A stretch of DNA of 64,000 nucleotides from JAIEPW01 sp964471915 (GTDB taxonomy: Bacteria; Acidobacteriota; Terriglobia; Bryobacterales; Bryobacteraceae). The notes below the pieces were generated by a model, which was not told the DNA's origin, searched no databases, and was given only the letters and a program-made list of their open reading frames with translations. Shown piece by piece: positions 8,472 through 16,389 of the stretch. Location of the stretch: positions 1 through 64,000 of the forward strand of contig CAYYID010000027.1 in the NCBI GenBank assembly GCA_964471915.1. Reading direction: 5' to 3'. A program made the translations under genes and the position numbers. Each line of letters starts with the position of its first letter. The first letter of the stretch is position 1.

Positions 8472-8864
8472 TCAGTAGGCGACGCGCGCGATGTCGGTGC
8501 GGGCGAAGTCGTCCCCCTTGCAGAGCAGCGGCTCGCCCGTGACTTTGGCGAGGGCGTAGGCGAAGCAGTCGCCGAAGTTGAGCCGCGCGGGATGGCGGCC
8601 TTTGCCGAAGGCGCGATAGGCCTGGCGGGCGACTTCGAGCTGGCGGACATCGGCGGCGACCATCTCGCAGCGGGCGCGGGCCAGGAACGCGTCCAGCGCG
8701 AGCGATGCCGTCTCGCCGCGGCGCGTTTCCAAGGTGATCGAAGCCTCGAGAACGGACGCGACGGAGATCAGGCGCACCGGGTCGTCTCGCAGCGCCATCA
8801 GGAGCCGGCTACTCTCGGGCTCCTCGAGCAGGATCGCCAGGACGGCGGAGGAATCGATCACCAT
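8472..8864 (-). CDS. vapC: PIN-domain toxin of a VapBC module
   Basis: A 130-residue PIN-domain RNase. The acidic catalytic residues are visible: Asp4 in VIDSSAV, Glu40 in SVLEAS, Asp99 in NFGDCFAYALA and Asp118/119 near the end. VapC toxins cleave tRNA or rRNA and are held inactive by the cognate VapB. The gene starts one base after the stop of vapB, so it is co-transcribed and probably translated by coupling, since no Shine-Dalgarno sequence precedes the ATG. Four bases separate its end from the RluE-type gene. Confidence 0.92.
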   Translation of the reverse strand: MVIDSSAVLAILLEEPESSRLLMALRDDPVRLISVASVLEASITLETRRGETASLALDAFLARARCEMVAADVRQLEVARQAYRAFGKGRHPARLNFGDCFAYALAKVTGEPLLCKGDDFARTDIARVAY

Positions 8865-8865
8865 C

Positions 8866-9117
8866 TCAGGAGGGCAGCCCGTGCTCGTCGTAGCCGAGGA
8901 TCTCTTCGGTGCTGCGGGCGTCCCGTTCCGGCAGGGCGGCGCAACGCCGCGCGATGGCGTTTAGTTCCTCGATGAGCCGGTCGTCCCGCCGCGAATTGAC
9001 CCGCTGCAGACGCTCGCGCAGCGCGGCGAGAACGGCGTCGGTGAGGCTCTCCCCCGTTACCGTCGCCAGCTCCCGCGCCAGGCGGTCGGCTTCCGGGTTT
9101 TTGATGCTGAAGGCCAT
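8866..9117 (-). CDS. vapB: VapB-type antitoxin
   Basis: An 83-residue protein. The N-terminal 40 residues (MAFSIKNPEADRLARELATVTGE) form the DNA-binding region of the Rv0623-like / PSK_trans_fac VapB group, and the Arg-rich middle is followed by a C-terminal tail that should wrap around VapC. It binds the operator of its own operon together with the toxin. Two 18-bp direct repeats directly before the start codon (9118-9135 and 9138-9155) are the likely binding sites. Confidence 0.9.
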   Translation of the reverse strand: MAFSIKNPEADRLARELATVTGESLTDAVLAALRERLQRVNSRRDDRLIEELNAIARRCAALPERDARSTEEILGYDEHGLPS

Positions 9118-9155
9118 CTTTCTAGAAGTATAGACTACTTTCTAGAAGTATAGAC
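9118..9155 (-). promoter_or_regulatory. Tandem 18-bp direct repeat upstream of vapB, probable operator
   Basis: The sequence CTTTCTAGAAGTATAGAC (plus strand) occurs twice without mismatch, at 9118-9135 and 9138-9155, two bases apart, so the period is 20 bp (about two helix turns). Each copy contains the palindrome TTCTAGAA. The first copy touches the vapB start codon. The second copy encodes the last residues (VYTSRK) of the amidohydrolase, whose stop codon lies at 9135-9137. Repeats in this position and spacing are what autoregulating VapBC complexes bind. That function is inference. Confidence 0.65.
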
Positions 9156-10751
9156 GAGCCGCCCGCCGAGCACCGTGGTGTGGACCTTGGTGTCGAGGAT
9201 CTTCGACGGGTTGATGGTCAGCAGATCCTGTTCCAGAACAACGAGATCCGCGAGTTTCCCGGCTTCGATGGCGCCTTTGAGTTTTTCCTCGCGGCTGAAG
9301 TAGGCGGTGTTGCGGGTGTACCCGATCAAGGCGTCCTGGATGGAGATCCGCTCCTCGGGCCCGTAGACGGCGCCGCTCATGCCCTTCCGGGTGACAGCCG
9401 CGTAGAGGCCCACCATGGGGCCGATGGGGAGGATATCGCTGGAGATGGCCATGAAGATCCCTTTGCGCCAGGGCGTGCCGACAGGGTTGTTGAGGGCCGC
9501 GCGCGCCGGGTCCAGGTTGTCGTTGTAACGGCCTTCGAGGGTGTAGGTGAAGTTGGGCTGCTGGGAGATCCACAAGTCGAGCCGCTTCATCTTGTCGTAG
9601 GTTTCGGGCGGGGGCGTCATGCTGAAGTGGTTGAGGTAGTGGCGGTGGTCCGGGCGTGGGGACTCTTTGAGAACGCGCTCGAAGGTGTCCACGGTGAGCT
9701 GGATGGCGGCGTCGCCGATGGTGTGGAGGCCGAGCTGCCAGCCGGCATTGTGGCTCGCGCGGATCCGGTCGTACAGTTCCGCGGGCGTCAGGGTGAGCTT
9801 GCCGCGGTAGTCGCCCTGTCCTTTATAGGGCGCGATGGTATAGGCGGCGGGGCCGGTGAAGCCGCCGTCGATGAGCATCTTGATGGCGCCGACGCGGATC
9901 CGTTCGTCGCCGTCGCCGGTCTTCTTGCCGAAGCGCTTGAGCCCGTCGACGCCGGGCCAGTAGATCTGGATGGTGGCGCGGGGCAGGTCCGCGCCGTGCT
10001 GCGCGTAGATGGCCTGCCAGTCGGCGTAATCGTCGGGCGAAGCACCGGCGAGGATGAAGCTGGTGATGCCGAGCGAGAGCAACCATTTGAGGCGCGCGAT
10101 CAAGCTGGGGCGCAGGGACTCGCGCGCGGGGCGCGGGACGTGCCGCATAAAGAGGTCGTTGCGCTCGCGGACCACGCCGTTGGGCTCGCCATTGGGGTCC
10201 TTTTCGATGACGCCGCGGTCGGGGTCCGGCGTGGCGCGGGTGATGCCGGCGGCCTTCAGCGCCAGGGAGTTGCCGACGGCGGAATGGCCGCCCGCGCGGG
10301 TGAGCACCACGGGATTCTCGGGCGCGGCTTTGTCGAGGTCGGCGCGGAGGGGGCGGCGCTTCTCCTCGAGCTGGTCCTCGCTCCAGTTGGCGCCGGTGAT
10401 CCATTGGCCGGGGCCCAGCTTGTCGGCCATGGTGCTGACGCGTTCGATGATCTCCTGGACGGAGCGGGCGTCCTCGAGCTCGACGTAGTAAGGCGGATTG
10501 CCGCGCAGGTGGATGTGGGTGTCGTTGAAGCCGGGGATGACCAGGCGTCCGCCCGCGTCGAGGGTGCGGGCGGCTTTGTACTTCGCGGCGAGATCCTCGC
10601 CGCCGACGGCGGCGATGCGGTCGCCTTTGACGATGACGGTGCGCGCGAGGGAGCGCTGGGCGTCCGCGGTGAAGACCTTGGCGTTGCGGATGACGAGGTC
10701 GGCGGGTTCCTGGGCGAGGGCGACGGCGGCGAGCGCGAAGAGCAGCTTCAT
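9135..10751 (-). CDS. Secreted amidohydrolase, YtcJ-like
   Basis: A 538-residue metal-dependent amidohydrolase with a short signal peptide (MKLLFALAAVALAQE). The composite domain starts with DLVIRNAKVFTADAQ and the metal-binding motif THIHLRG appears near residue 80. A further block RVGAIKMLIDGGFTGPA lies in mid-protein, and the end returns to the beta-sandwich with GKLADLVVLEQDLL. YtcJ-type enzymes hydrolyse amide bonds of unknown natural substrates. The ATG overlaps, as ATGA, the stop codon of a truncated reading frame (10748-10851), so this gene was formerly translationally coupled to something now lost. Its 3' end carries half of the vapBC operator. Confidence 0.9.
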   Translation of the reverse strand: MKLLFALAAVALAQEPADLVIRNAKVFTADAQRSLARTVIVKGDRIAAVGGEDLAAKYKAARTLDAGGRLVIPGFNDTHIHLRGNPPYYVELEDARSVQEIIERVSTMADKLGPGQWITGANWSEDQLEEKRRPLRADLDKAAPENPVVLTRAGGHSAVGNSLALKAAGITRATPDPDRGVIEKDPNGEPNGVVRERNDLFMRHVPRPARESLRPSLIARLKWLLSLGITSFILAGASPDDYADWQAIYAQHGADLPRATIQIYWPGVDGLKRFGKKTGDGDERIRVGAIKMLIDGGFTGPAAYTIAPYKGQGDYRGKLTLTPAELYDRIRASHNAGWQLGLHTIGDAAIQLTVDTFERVLKESPRPDHRHYLNHFSMTPPPETYDKMKRLDLWISQQPNFTYTLEGRYNDNLDPARAALNNPVGTPWRKGIFMAISSDILPIGPMVGLYAAVTRKGMSGAVYGPEERISIQDALIGYTRNTAYFSREEKLKGAIEAGKLADLVVLEQDLLTINPSKILDTKVHTTVLGGRLVYTSRK

Positions 10752-10851
10752 GCCGGACGATTGTACAGCGCCGTTACCACCGGTGGATCATCGCGCGACC
10801 AGCGATCGACGATGTCCGCGGCGGTGATCCGCCAGCCGGGAGGGTGTAGAA
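10748..10851 (-). pseudogene. C-terminal remnant of a paralogue of the 600-aa gene at 11475-13277
   Basis: Read on the minus strand, this stretch encodes GWRITAADIVDRWSRDD and about 15 more residues before a stop. The last residues of the protein encoded at 11475-13277 are WQITSADIVDR, and the DNA is similar too, so this is the tail of a homologous gene. The 5' part is missing; the remnant breaks off at the left edge of the IS256-like fragment. Its stop codon overlaps the amidohydrolase start (ATGA at 10748-10751), showing that the intact gene was the upstream member of that operon. The left boundary of the insertion is approximate. Confidence 0.6.
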
Positions 10852-10901
10852 AGGATTGTGTAAACGCGGTTCTCGTGGACAGACGACCATAGGAGAACCG
10901 A

Positions 10902-11212
10902 ATGACAATCCGAAAAGAGTTAATCGACGAATTGATCGCCAGCAGCGGCGGGAGCCTGATCGGCCCCGACGGGCTGGTGAAGGAGTTGACCAAAGCGCTG
11001 GTAGAGCGGATGCTGGCCGGCGAGCTGAACCACCATCTCGGCTACGAAAAGCATGCAGTGGCGGGCTACGGGACCGGCAACTCCCGCAACGGCAAGAGCC
11101 GGAAGACGCTGAAGGGCGAAGCGGGCGAGATGACCATCGAGGTGCCGCGCGACCGCAACGGCACCTTCGAGCCGAAGCTGATCGAAAAGCACCAGACGCG
11201 GTTGATGGGGCA
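10902..11212 (+). pseudogene. 5' fragment of an IS256-family transposase
   Basis: The first 100 or so residues match the N-terminus of IS256 transposases: an ELIDELIASS helix, LVKELTKALVERMLAGELNHHLGYE, the GNSRNGKSRKTLKG motif, and EVPRDRNGTFEPKLIEKHQTR. After that (about 11212) homology stops and the frame runs 37 residues into unrelated DNA, ending at 11318. The DDE catalytic domain is absent, so it cannot transpose. The gene has a good start context (AGGAGA before the ATG). The left end of the element is probably near 10852, where a GGATTGTGTAAAC sequence occurs. Sequence to the right (11213-11474) belongs to something else. Confidence 0.85.
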
Positions 11213-11474
11213 GAACGGGGGCATCCCCCACCATCCCCCGAACTGCGGGACCACGTCCGCTAACTCGCTGCGCACAATCAACTTAACCTCATCCTGCCGC
11301 GAGCCCCAACTCGGCTGAGGACGATCCTGAGCCACTTTCGCACCTCATGCCGCGGCGGGGCAGAAGCCTGCCTTGGTAGTTTTTTCCACCTCCTGAGGGC
11401 GCCGCCCCGCCATCGGTGCAACTTCTTACCCGTGAAGCGTGTCAGATCCAAGCATCCGAACGCCGTGCGAGACG
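11213..11474. mobile_element. Probable remnant of a second mobile element, no intact gene
   Basis: This 260-bp stretch interrupts the IS256 fragment on one side and ends just before the stop codon of the 600-aa gene on the other. It holds no credible reading frame. It contains several short inverted repeats, for example GGGGGCAT/ATCCCCC-type G- and C-runs at 11215-11240 and a GGCGGGGC/GCCCCGCC pair spread over about 11354-11410. Composition and position fit the end of an insertion sequence whose transposase has been deleted. I cannot name the family, and the boundaries are estimates. Confidence 0.4.
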
Positions 11475-13277
11475 TTAGCGGTCGACGATATCAGCCGAGG
11501 TGATCTGCCAGTCCGCGCCGCGTTTGGCCCACTGGAGCCGGACCGACGCCGGGGTGCCGGCACCCTTGCCCAGGCGGAAGATGGTCTGAAAACGATTCTG
11601 GCGGAAGGTAGGCGCCTTGGCGCCGGCGGAGCGCGGCGGGGCTGCCGCGTTGCATTCGTTCATGGCGGCAAGCTCGTCCGAGACCCGCGCCAGCAGGTAC
11701 TGTTTGCTCGCCGGATGCGCGACCTCGCGCATCTGGTCGTGCCCGAACGGCACGGCCGAGATCAGGTCGGCGACGGTCCCCTTCTTGGGCAGAAGCTGGC
11801 CGACGGACTTCAGGAACTCCGCGGGCGAGCCGCCGACGTCTTCGCACCGCGACGCTTCGGGCGCGAAGAACGCGGCGGCGGCGGCGTACTGGCGCTGGCC
11901 GATCCACAGTTCGAAGAACTTGCCGAGTCCGGCAAGCAAGGCAGGGTCGGGAACGAAGCCTGCTGCCGGTTTGGCCGCCGTGGAAGCCGCGGCCATTACC
12001 GACGGCGTGTCTGGCTTCTCGAAGGGATGCCCGATCTGCCAGGTGATGATCTTCCAATAGCCCTCTTCCTTGGTCCAGACCTGGGTGAGGTATGTGGGGG
12101 CGCCCTTCTCGCGGATCAGGCGGGTGACGGCGCCGTACGCTTCTTCGTAGACACTGTCGGGGATCTCCTGGGCCAGCGTGAGGTTTTGGCGGATGCGGCA
12201 GTCGAGCTGGCGCGCGGCCTCCGGCGTCAAGCGTTCCAGGGTGAACAGCTTTTCGCGCGAGTTCTTGACCGGCCGCGCTCCGGGAGCCTGGAGCGGTACG
12301 GCCTGAATCACTTCCGTGAGGTCGGCGGACTTGCCGTACGCGGCCAGCCCCTTGCGCATGTGCTCGAGGATCCGGAGCGCGGCCAGCCCGCTGTCGATGT
12401 TCTCGCCGGTTTGGAACTCGGCCAGGCAGGCGTAGGAGCGAATTGAGATGTAGGGCAGGGCCTTCTCGGGCGCGCCGTCGACCAGCCAGGTCTGGAAGTG
12501 GTCGGCGACGGCTTCCTCGAGCGGCTCGGAGTCCTTGATCCGCGGCTGGACGGCGATCGGAGTATCCAGCGCCACGGCGATGGTCTCCTTCGGCGGCGCG
12601 AAGAGACCCAGCAAGTCGCGCCACCAGTTCTCGAAACCGTTCCAGCGGGAGGCGTGCTTGACCGAGTTCTTGCCGGCGCGGACATCGGAGTTCGCCGCGG
12701 TGAGGTGGCCGTTGACCAGGGCGACAGGTCCGCGGGAGGAGCGGTAATCGACATCGATGTCCGCCCGGCGGCCGGTCCGGGTGACCGAGATCTGGATCGA
12801 CGGCGTGCCCCCTTGCTGGCGGAAGTTGATCGGGTAGCCGATGTGGTAGACGGTGTTGTCTTTCGTGCGCTTAAACTCGCGGCTCTGGTAGAGCCGGTCG
12901 AGCGCGCCCGGTTTCAACTTCACGTAGAGGCGGAACTGGCGGTCGCCCCGGACGTCGGGAATCTGGCCGTGCGCGGCTTCCACCAGTTGCACGAGGTCCA
13001 GCGCCGTGCCGAGGCGTTTGCCGGCGGCGTTGGTGAGATCGGTATTCAGCAGCGCGTGGGTTACGGCGTCGAAGGTGGTGCGCGTGGAGAGCGGCAGCGC
13101 GTCGTAACTTCCGGGGTCGAGCCGCTTCTTGGTGATCTTGTTGTACTCGGCAATCCAGGCGTTTACGAGTTTCTGCTGTTGGGGGCGAAGCTGGATATAG
13201 CTGCTTCCGGAGGGCGCCTGAGCCGTCAACGCCAGGGCAACCATCAGGTGGCAGAGGGTGATCCGGAGAAATCGCAT
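11475..13277 (-). CDS. Secreted protein of unknown function, 600 aa
   Basis: It begins with a signal peptide (MRFLRITLCHLMVALALTAQAP), so it should be exported. The middle has beta-rich sequence with TFDAVTHALL and RQFRLYVKLKPG segments. The C-terminal half contains two similar modules, each ending in a strand pair around a Trp: YLTQVWTKEEGYWKIITW and VRLQWAKRGADWQITSADIVDR. These resemble NTF2/SnoaL-like folds, which is a guess from pattern only. The frame is open 69 bp further upstream; I chose the Met that gives a signal peptide. A truncated paralogue of its C-terminus lies at 10748-10851. Confidence 0.65.
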   Translation of the reverse strand: MRFLRITLCHLMVALALTAQAPSGSSYIQLRPQQQKLVNAWIAEYNKITKKRLDPGSYDALPLSTRTTFDAVTHALLNTDLTNAAGKRLGTALDLVQLVEAAHGQIPDVRGDRQFRLYVKLKPGALDRLYQSREFKRTKDNTVYHIGYPINFRQQGGTPSIQISVTRTGRRADIDVDYRSSRGPVALVNGHLTAANSDVRAGKNSVKHASRWNGFENWWRDLLGLFAPPKETIAVALDTPIAVQPRIKDSEPLEEAVADHFQTWLVDGAPEKALPYISIRSYACLAEFQTGENIDSGLAALRILEHMRKGLAAYGKSADLTEVIQAVPLQAPGARPVKNSREKLFTLERLTPEAARQLDCRIRQNLTLAQEIPDSVYEEAYGAVTRLIREKGAPTYLTQVWTKEEGYWKIITWQIGHPFEKPDTPSVMAAASTAAKPAAGFVPDPALLAGLGKFFELWIGQRQYAAAAAFFAPEASRCEDVGGSPAEFLKSVGQLLPKKGTVADLISAVPFGHDQMREVAHPASKQYLLARVSDELAAMNECNAAAPPRSAGAKAPTFRQNRFQTIFRLGKGAGTPASVRLQWAKRGADWQITSADIVDR

Positions 13278-13391
13278 AGACGGGAGAGTTGGAACTGTGT
13301 CGCACCGAGTCGGCAAGGGGCCGACTTGGGCTGATTTTAGCACCAACCGGCAGGTTCCTCGCGGCCGGCCGGCCCGCTACGATAGGAAGCA

Positions 13392-14111
13392 GTGACGATC
13401 CGGGTACTGTTTTTCGGCATGGCCAAGGACGCCGTGGGGCGGAGCGAAGAGACGCTGGCGCTCGCCGGCGGGGAGAACGTCGGCGCGATTTTCGACCGCT
13501 ATGCGGCCGCGCATCCGCGGCTGCAGACGATGGCCAGTTCGATCGTGCCGGCGCGGAACCGGGAGTTCTGCGGGCGGGAGACGGCCGTGGCCGATGGCGA
13601 CGAGATCGCTTTCCTGCCGCCGGTGAGCGGCGGCACGCAGTGGACGAACCGCGTGGCGGACGCGGCGGGTCACTTCTTTGCGCTGACGCGGGAGCCGATC
13701 GATTCCGCGGCGCTGGCTCGCGAACTGCTGCGGGGCGAGGACGGCGCGGTGGTGGTGTTCGACGGCGTGGTGCGCAACAACACCAAGGGTCGCGCGACGC
13801 TGTATCTCGACTACGAATGTTATGAGGCGATGGCGATCGAGGTGCTGGCGAAGCTGGGGCGCGAGATCGCCGCGGAGTTTGCGATCGGGCGGATCGCCCT
13901 GGTGCACCGGCTGGGGCGGCTGGAGATCGGCGAGGCGAGCGTGAGCGTGATCGTGACGGCGCCGCACCGGAAGCCGGCGTTCGACGCGGCGCTGGCGGGG
14001 ATCAACCGGCTGAAGAAGACGGTCCCGATCTGGAAGAAGGAATTTTTCGCCGACGGCGAGGTGTGGGTGGAGGGTGAGTGGGACGAGGGGGTCCGGCAGG
14101 GCGGTCGATGA
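13392..14111 (+). CDS. Molybdopterin synthase, MoaD-MoaE fusion
   Basis: A 239-residue fusion of the two subunits of molybdopterin synthase. Residues 1-81 are MoaD-like (TIRVLFFGMAKDAVG, ADGDEIAFLPPVSGG) and end in the Gly-Gly (80-81) that in free MoaD is the thiocarboxylated C-terminus. Residues about 90-230 are MoaE: GAVVVFDGVVRNNTKG, LDYECYEAMA, IALVHRLGRLEIGEASV, and the active-site lysines in RLKKTVPIWKKE (208-216). It converts precursor Z (cPMP) to molybdopterin. In a fusion the GG is internal, so sulfur transfer probably needs cleavage, as described for MoaX-type fusions. Start codon is GTG after AGGAAG. The stop overlaps the next gene (ATGA). Confidence 0.93.
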   Translation: MTIRVLFFGMAKDAVGRSEETLALAGGENVGAIFDRYAAAHPRLQTMASSIVPARNREFCGRETAVADGDEIAFLPPVSGGTQWTNRVADAAGHFFALTREPIDSAALARELLRGEDGAVVVFDGVVRNNTKGRATLYLDYECYEAMAIEVLAKLGREIAAEFAIGRIALVHRLGRLEIGEASVSVIVTAPHRKPAFDAALAGINRLKKTVPIWKKEFFADGEVWVEGEWDEGVRQGGR

Positions 14112-14344
14112 GCCGTATTGAGATCAACCCGGACGTCATGCTCGGCAAGCCCGTCATTCGGGGCACGCGGATCACCGTCGAGTTGATTCTGCGCAAGCTG
14201 GCCGAAGGCGCGGATCGCGCGACGTTGCGGGATGCGTACCCGCGGTTGACGGACGAGGACATCCGGGCCTGCCTCGTGTACGCGGCGGACACGGTCGCCC
14301 ATGAAGAATCGACGCAGACCCGTCCCGGCGCGAAGAATATCTGA
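14108..14344 (+). CDS. DUF433 protein, antitoxin-like
   Basis: A 78-residue protein with the DUF433 pattern: SRIEINPDVMLGKPVIRGTR, then a helix-turn-helix region with VELILRKLAEG and the LTDEDIRACLVYAAD helix. DUF433 proteins are usually antitoxins encoded beside PIN-like or DUF5615 toxins. Here the next gene is an unrelated VWA protein and the preceding one is moaDE, whose stop codon it overlaps (ATG at 14108, TGA at 14109-14111). So either the toxin has been lost or the protein has another job. Confidence 0.85.
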   Translation: MSRIEINPDVMLGKPVIRGTRITVELILRKLAEGADRATLRDAYPRLTDEDIRACLVYAADTVAHEESTQTRPGAKNI

Positions 14345-14377
14345 AACCAAAAGTCCTGTAGAACCAGTCTGTTAGTA

Positions 14378-15310
14378 TTGCAACTGGTGCCGCTCCGCGT
14401 CCTCATCGGCCCGTTCGCGGGTGTTTTCTGCCTGCTCGGCCTCCTCGCCGCGCAGGAGCTGACCATCCGCGTGGACGTGAAGCTCGTCCGGATGCTGGTG
14501 ACCGTGAAGGACCAGGCGGGCGCGCTGGTGGGGTCGCTCGAAAAGTCCGATTTCCGGGTGTTTGACCGGGGGGCGCCGCAGGAGATCGCGGTGTTCGAGC
14601 GCCAGACCGAGCAGCCGCTTTCGATCGCGATCCTGGTGGACGCCAGCGGATCCACGGCCAAGGAAATGCGGTACGAACTGGACGCCGTGGGGCGTTTTCT
14701 TAAGGCCGTCTTCGGCTCCGGCAATCCGGAGGACACGGCGGCGCTCTACAGCTTCAACTGGCGCGTGTACCTGGAGAGCAACTACACGCGGCGCGTGGGA
14801 CGGTTCGAACAGGCTCTGAAACGCGTGAAATCCGAGGGCGGGACGTCGCTCTATGACGCCATTTACCTGGCGGCCAGCGACATGGAGGACCGCACGGGGC
14901 GGCACGTGCTGGTGGTGGTGTCCGACGGCGGCGACACGACGTCCGCGAAGGACTTCCACGCGGCGCTCGAAGCGGCACAGCTCGCCGACGCCGTGATCTA
15001 TCCGATCCTGGTGACGCCTATCACCAACGAAGCCGGGCGGAACGTGGGCGGCGAAAACGCGCTGACGACGTTCGCGCAGCGGACCGGCGGCCGCGTGTTC
15101 CGGCCGGCAGACGCCGGGGGGCTGGACACGGCCTTCGCGGAGATTCTGAAAGAGCTGCGCACGCAATACCTGATCGGCTTTTACCCCAAGAACGTGCCGC
15201 CGGCCAAGGACCGCTTTCATCCGCTGCGCGTGGAACTGCAGCGTCCGGATTTGCGGGCGATTACGCGCAACGGCTATTATGGGTCAGGAGAGGCGGCGGG
15301 GGAAAAATAG
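14378..15310 (+). CDS. Secreted VWFA-related acidobacterial protein
   Basis: A 310-residue protein with a signal peptide (residues 1-26, hydrophobic GPFAGVFCLLGLLAAQ) and a von Willebrand factor A domain with an intact MIDAS motif (DASGS, in ILVDASGSTAKEM). The N-terminal 60 residues (IRVDVKLVRMLVTVKDQAG, then LEKSDFRVFDRGAPQEI) are the hallmark of the TIGR03436 'acidobacterial VWFA-related' family. It probably acts in the periplasm or at the cell surface as a protein-binding module. The start is TTG in the longest frame; a GTG three codons later is an alternative. Confidence 0.88.
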   Translation: MQLVPLRVLIGPFAGVFCLLGLLAAQELTIRVDVKLVRMLVTVKDQAGALVGSLEKSDFRVFDRGAPQEIAVFERQTEQPLSIAILVDASGSTAKEMRYELDAVGRFLKAVFGSGNPEDTAALYSFNWRVYLESNYTRRVGRFEQALKRVKSEGGTSLYDAIYLAASDMEDRTGRHVLVVVSDGGDTTSAKDFHAALEAAQLADAVIYPILVTPITNEAGRNVGGENALTTFAQRTGGRVFRPADAGGLDTAFAEILKELRTQYLIGFYPKNVPPAKDRFHPLRVELQRPDLRAITRNGYYGSGEAAGEK

Positions 15311-15333
15311 TCCGGAAGGCGCCGCAATTTCGT

Positions 15334-15561
15334 TTGGCCACCGCAAAAACCAAAGCTCCCGAGCAGACTTTCGAAGAGGTGAAGTACCTGAAGAGCCTCA
15401 TCGAGAAACAGACACCCGTGCGAATCAAGCTCACCGACAACTCCGAGGTGGAGGGGCGGATCGAGTTCTACGACCGCCGGTTCATCCGGCTGACGCGGAC
15501 GGGCGCGCCGAATCTGTTCGTCTTCAAACACGACATCAAGTACTTGTACGAGATCGGGTAA
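15334..15561 (+). CDS. Hfq-like RNA-binding protein (Sm fold)
   Basis: A 75-residue protein with the Sm-like fold of Hfq: an N-terminal helix (EVKYLKSLIEKQTPV), Sm1 with RIKLTDNSEVEGRIEFYD, and Sm2 with the FVFKHDIKYLYE motif, where KH corresponds to the YKH motif that contacts RNA in Hfq. The distal face Gln and the usual N-terminal LQD are not present, so it belongs to a divergent group known from Acidobacteriota. It probably forms a hexamer that pairs small RNAs with mRNAs. Start is TTG, read as MATAKTKAPEQ. The stop codon overlaps the next start (TAATG), so it is coupled to the inositol monophosphatase-like gene. Confidence 0.85.
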   Translation: MATAKTKAPEQTFEEVKYLKSLIEKQTPVRIKLTDNSEVEGRIEFYDRRFIRLTRTGAPNLFVFKHDIKYLYEIG

Positions 15562-16370
15562 TGGCCGGCTTCCTGGAGACGGCCGTGGAGATCGCGCGCG
15601 AGGCCGGGGCGCTGCTGCTGCAGATGGCGGAGCGGCGGCCGCCCGCGGAGTCGAAGGGCGAGTTCGACCTGGTGACGGCGGCGGACCGCGCAAGCGAGCA
15701 GTTGATTGTGGAGCGGCTGCGCTCGCACTTTCCCACGCACGGCATCCTGGCGGAGGAAGGCTCCGAGCAGGCGAGCACGTCGGGATACCGCTGGTACGTC
15801 GATCCGCTGGATGGGACCACGAACTACGCGCACGGGTACCCGATGTTCGCCGCGACGCTGGGGCTGGAGAAGGACGGGCGGATGATCGCGGCGGCGACGT
15901 TCGATCCGTCGCGCAACGAGATGTTCGCGGCGGAGCGCGGCGCGGGCGCGTACCTGAACGGCAAGAAGATCCACGTGTCGCAGGCCGCACGGGTGGCGGA
16001 GTCGCTGTGCTCCACGGGGTTCCCGAGCCGGAAGCGGCACCACAACATCAACGTGCACTTCTTCTACCAGCTCGCGATGGTTTCGCACGGGGTGCGGCGC
16101 GGCGGGTCGGCAGCGATCGACCTGGCGTATGTCGCCTGCGGACGCCTGGACGGGTTCTGGGAGTTCGGGCTGAAACCCTGGGACATGGCGGCCGGGATCC
16201 TGCTGGTGGAAGAGGCCGGCGGCCAGGTGACCGACATGCGGGGCGGGCCGCTGGCGTTGACCGGCGACCACGTGCTGGCGACCAACGGCGCGCTGCACGC
16301 CGAGACCGTCCGCGTCTTTGCCGAGGTGTTCGCGGGCGAGTTCCGCACGCCGATGCCGAAGCTGCCCTAA
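15561..16370 (+). CDS. Inositol monophosphatase-family phosphatase
   Basis: A 269-residue member of the Mg-dependent, lithium-sensitive phosphatase family. Metal ligands are visible as E-E (65-66, in ILAEEGSE) and DPLDGTTN (81-88). The C-terminal motif WDMAAGILLVEEAGG is near residues 207-220. Possible substrates are inositol 1-phosphate, fructose-1,6-bisphosphate or PAP. SuhB-type members also take part in rRNA synthesis. The longest frame starts about 280 bp upstream but overlaps hfq; the start at 15561, TAATG with the hfq stop, fits the family alignment. It is followed by the tetR promoter region. Confidence 0.9.
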   Translation: MAGFLETAVEIAREAGALLLQMAERRPPAESKGEFDLVTAADRASEQLIVERLRSHFPTHGILAEEGSEQASTSGYRWYVDPLDGTTNYAHGYPMFAATLGLEKDGRMIAAATFDPSRNEMFAAERGAGAYLNGKKIHVSQAARVAESLCSTGFPSRKRHHNINVHFFYQLAMVSHGVRRGGSAAIDLAYVACGRLDGFWEFGLKPWDMAAGILLVEEAGGQVTDMRGGPLALTGDHVLATNGALHAETVRVFAEVFAGEFRTPMPKLP

Positions 16371-16389
16371 GCCCGTTCGCTGTTCACCG

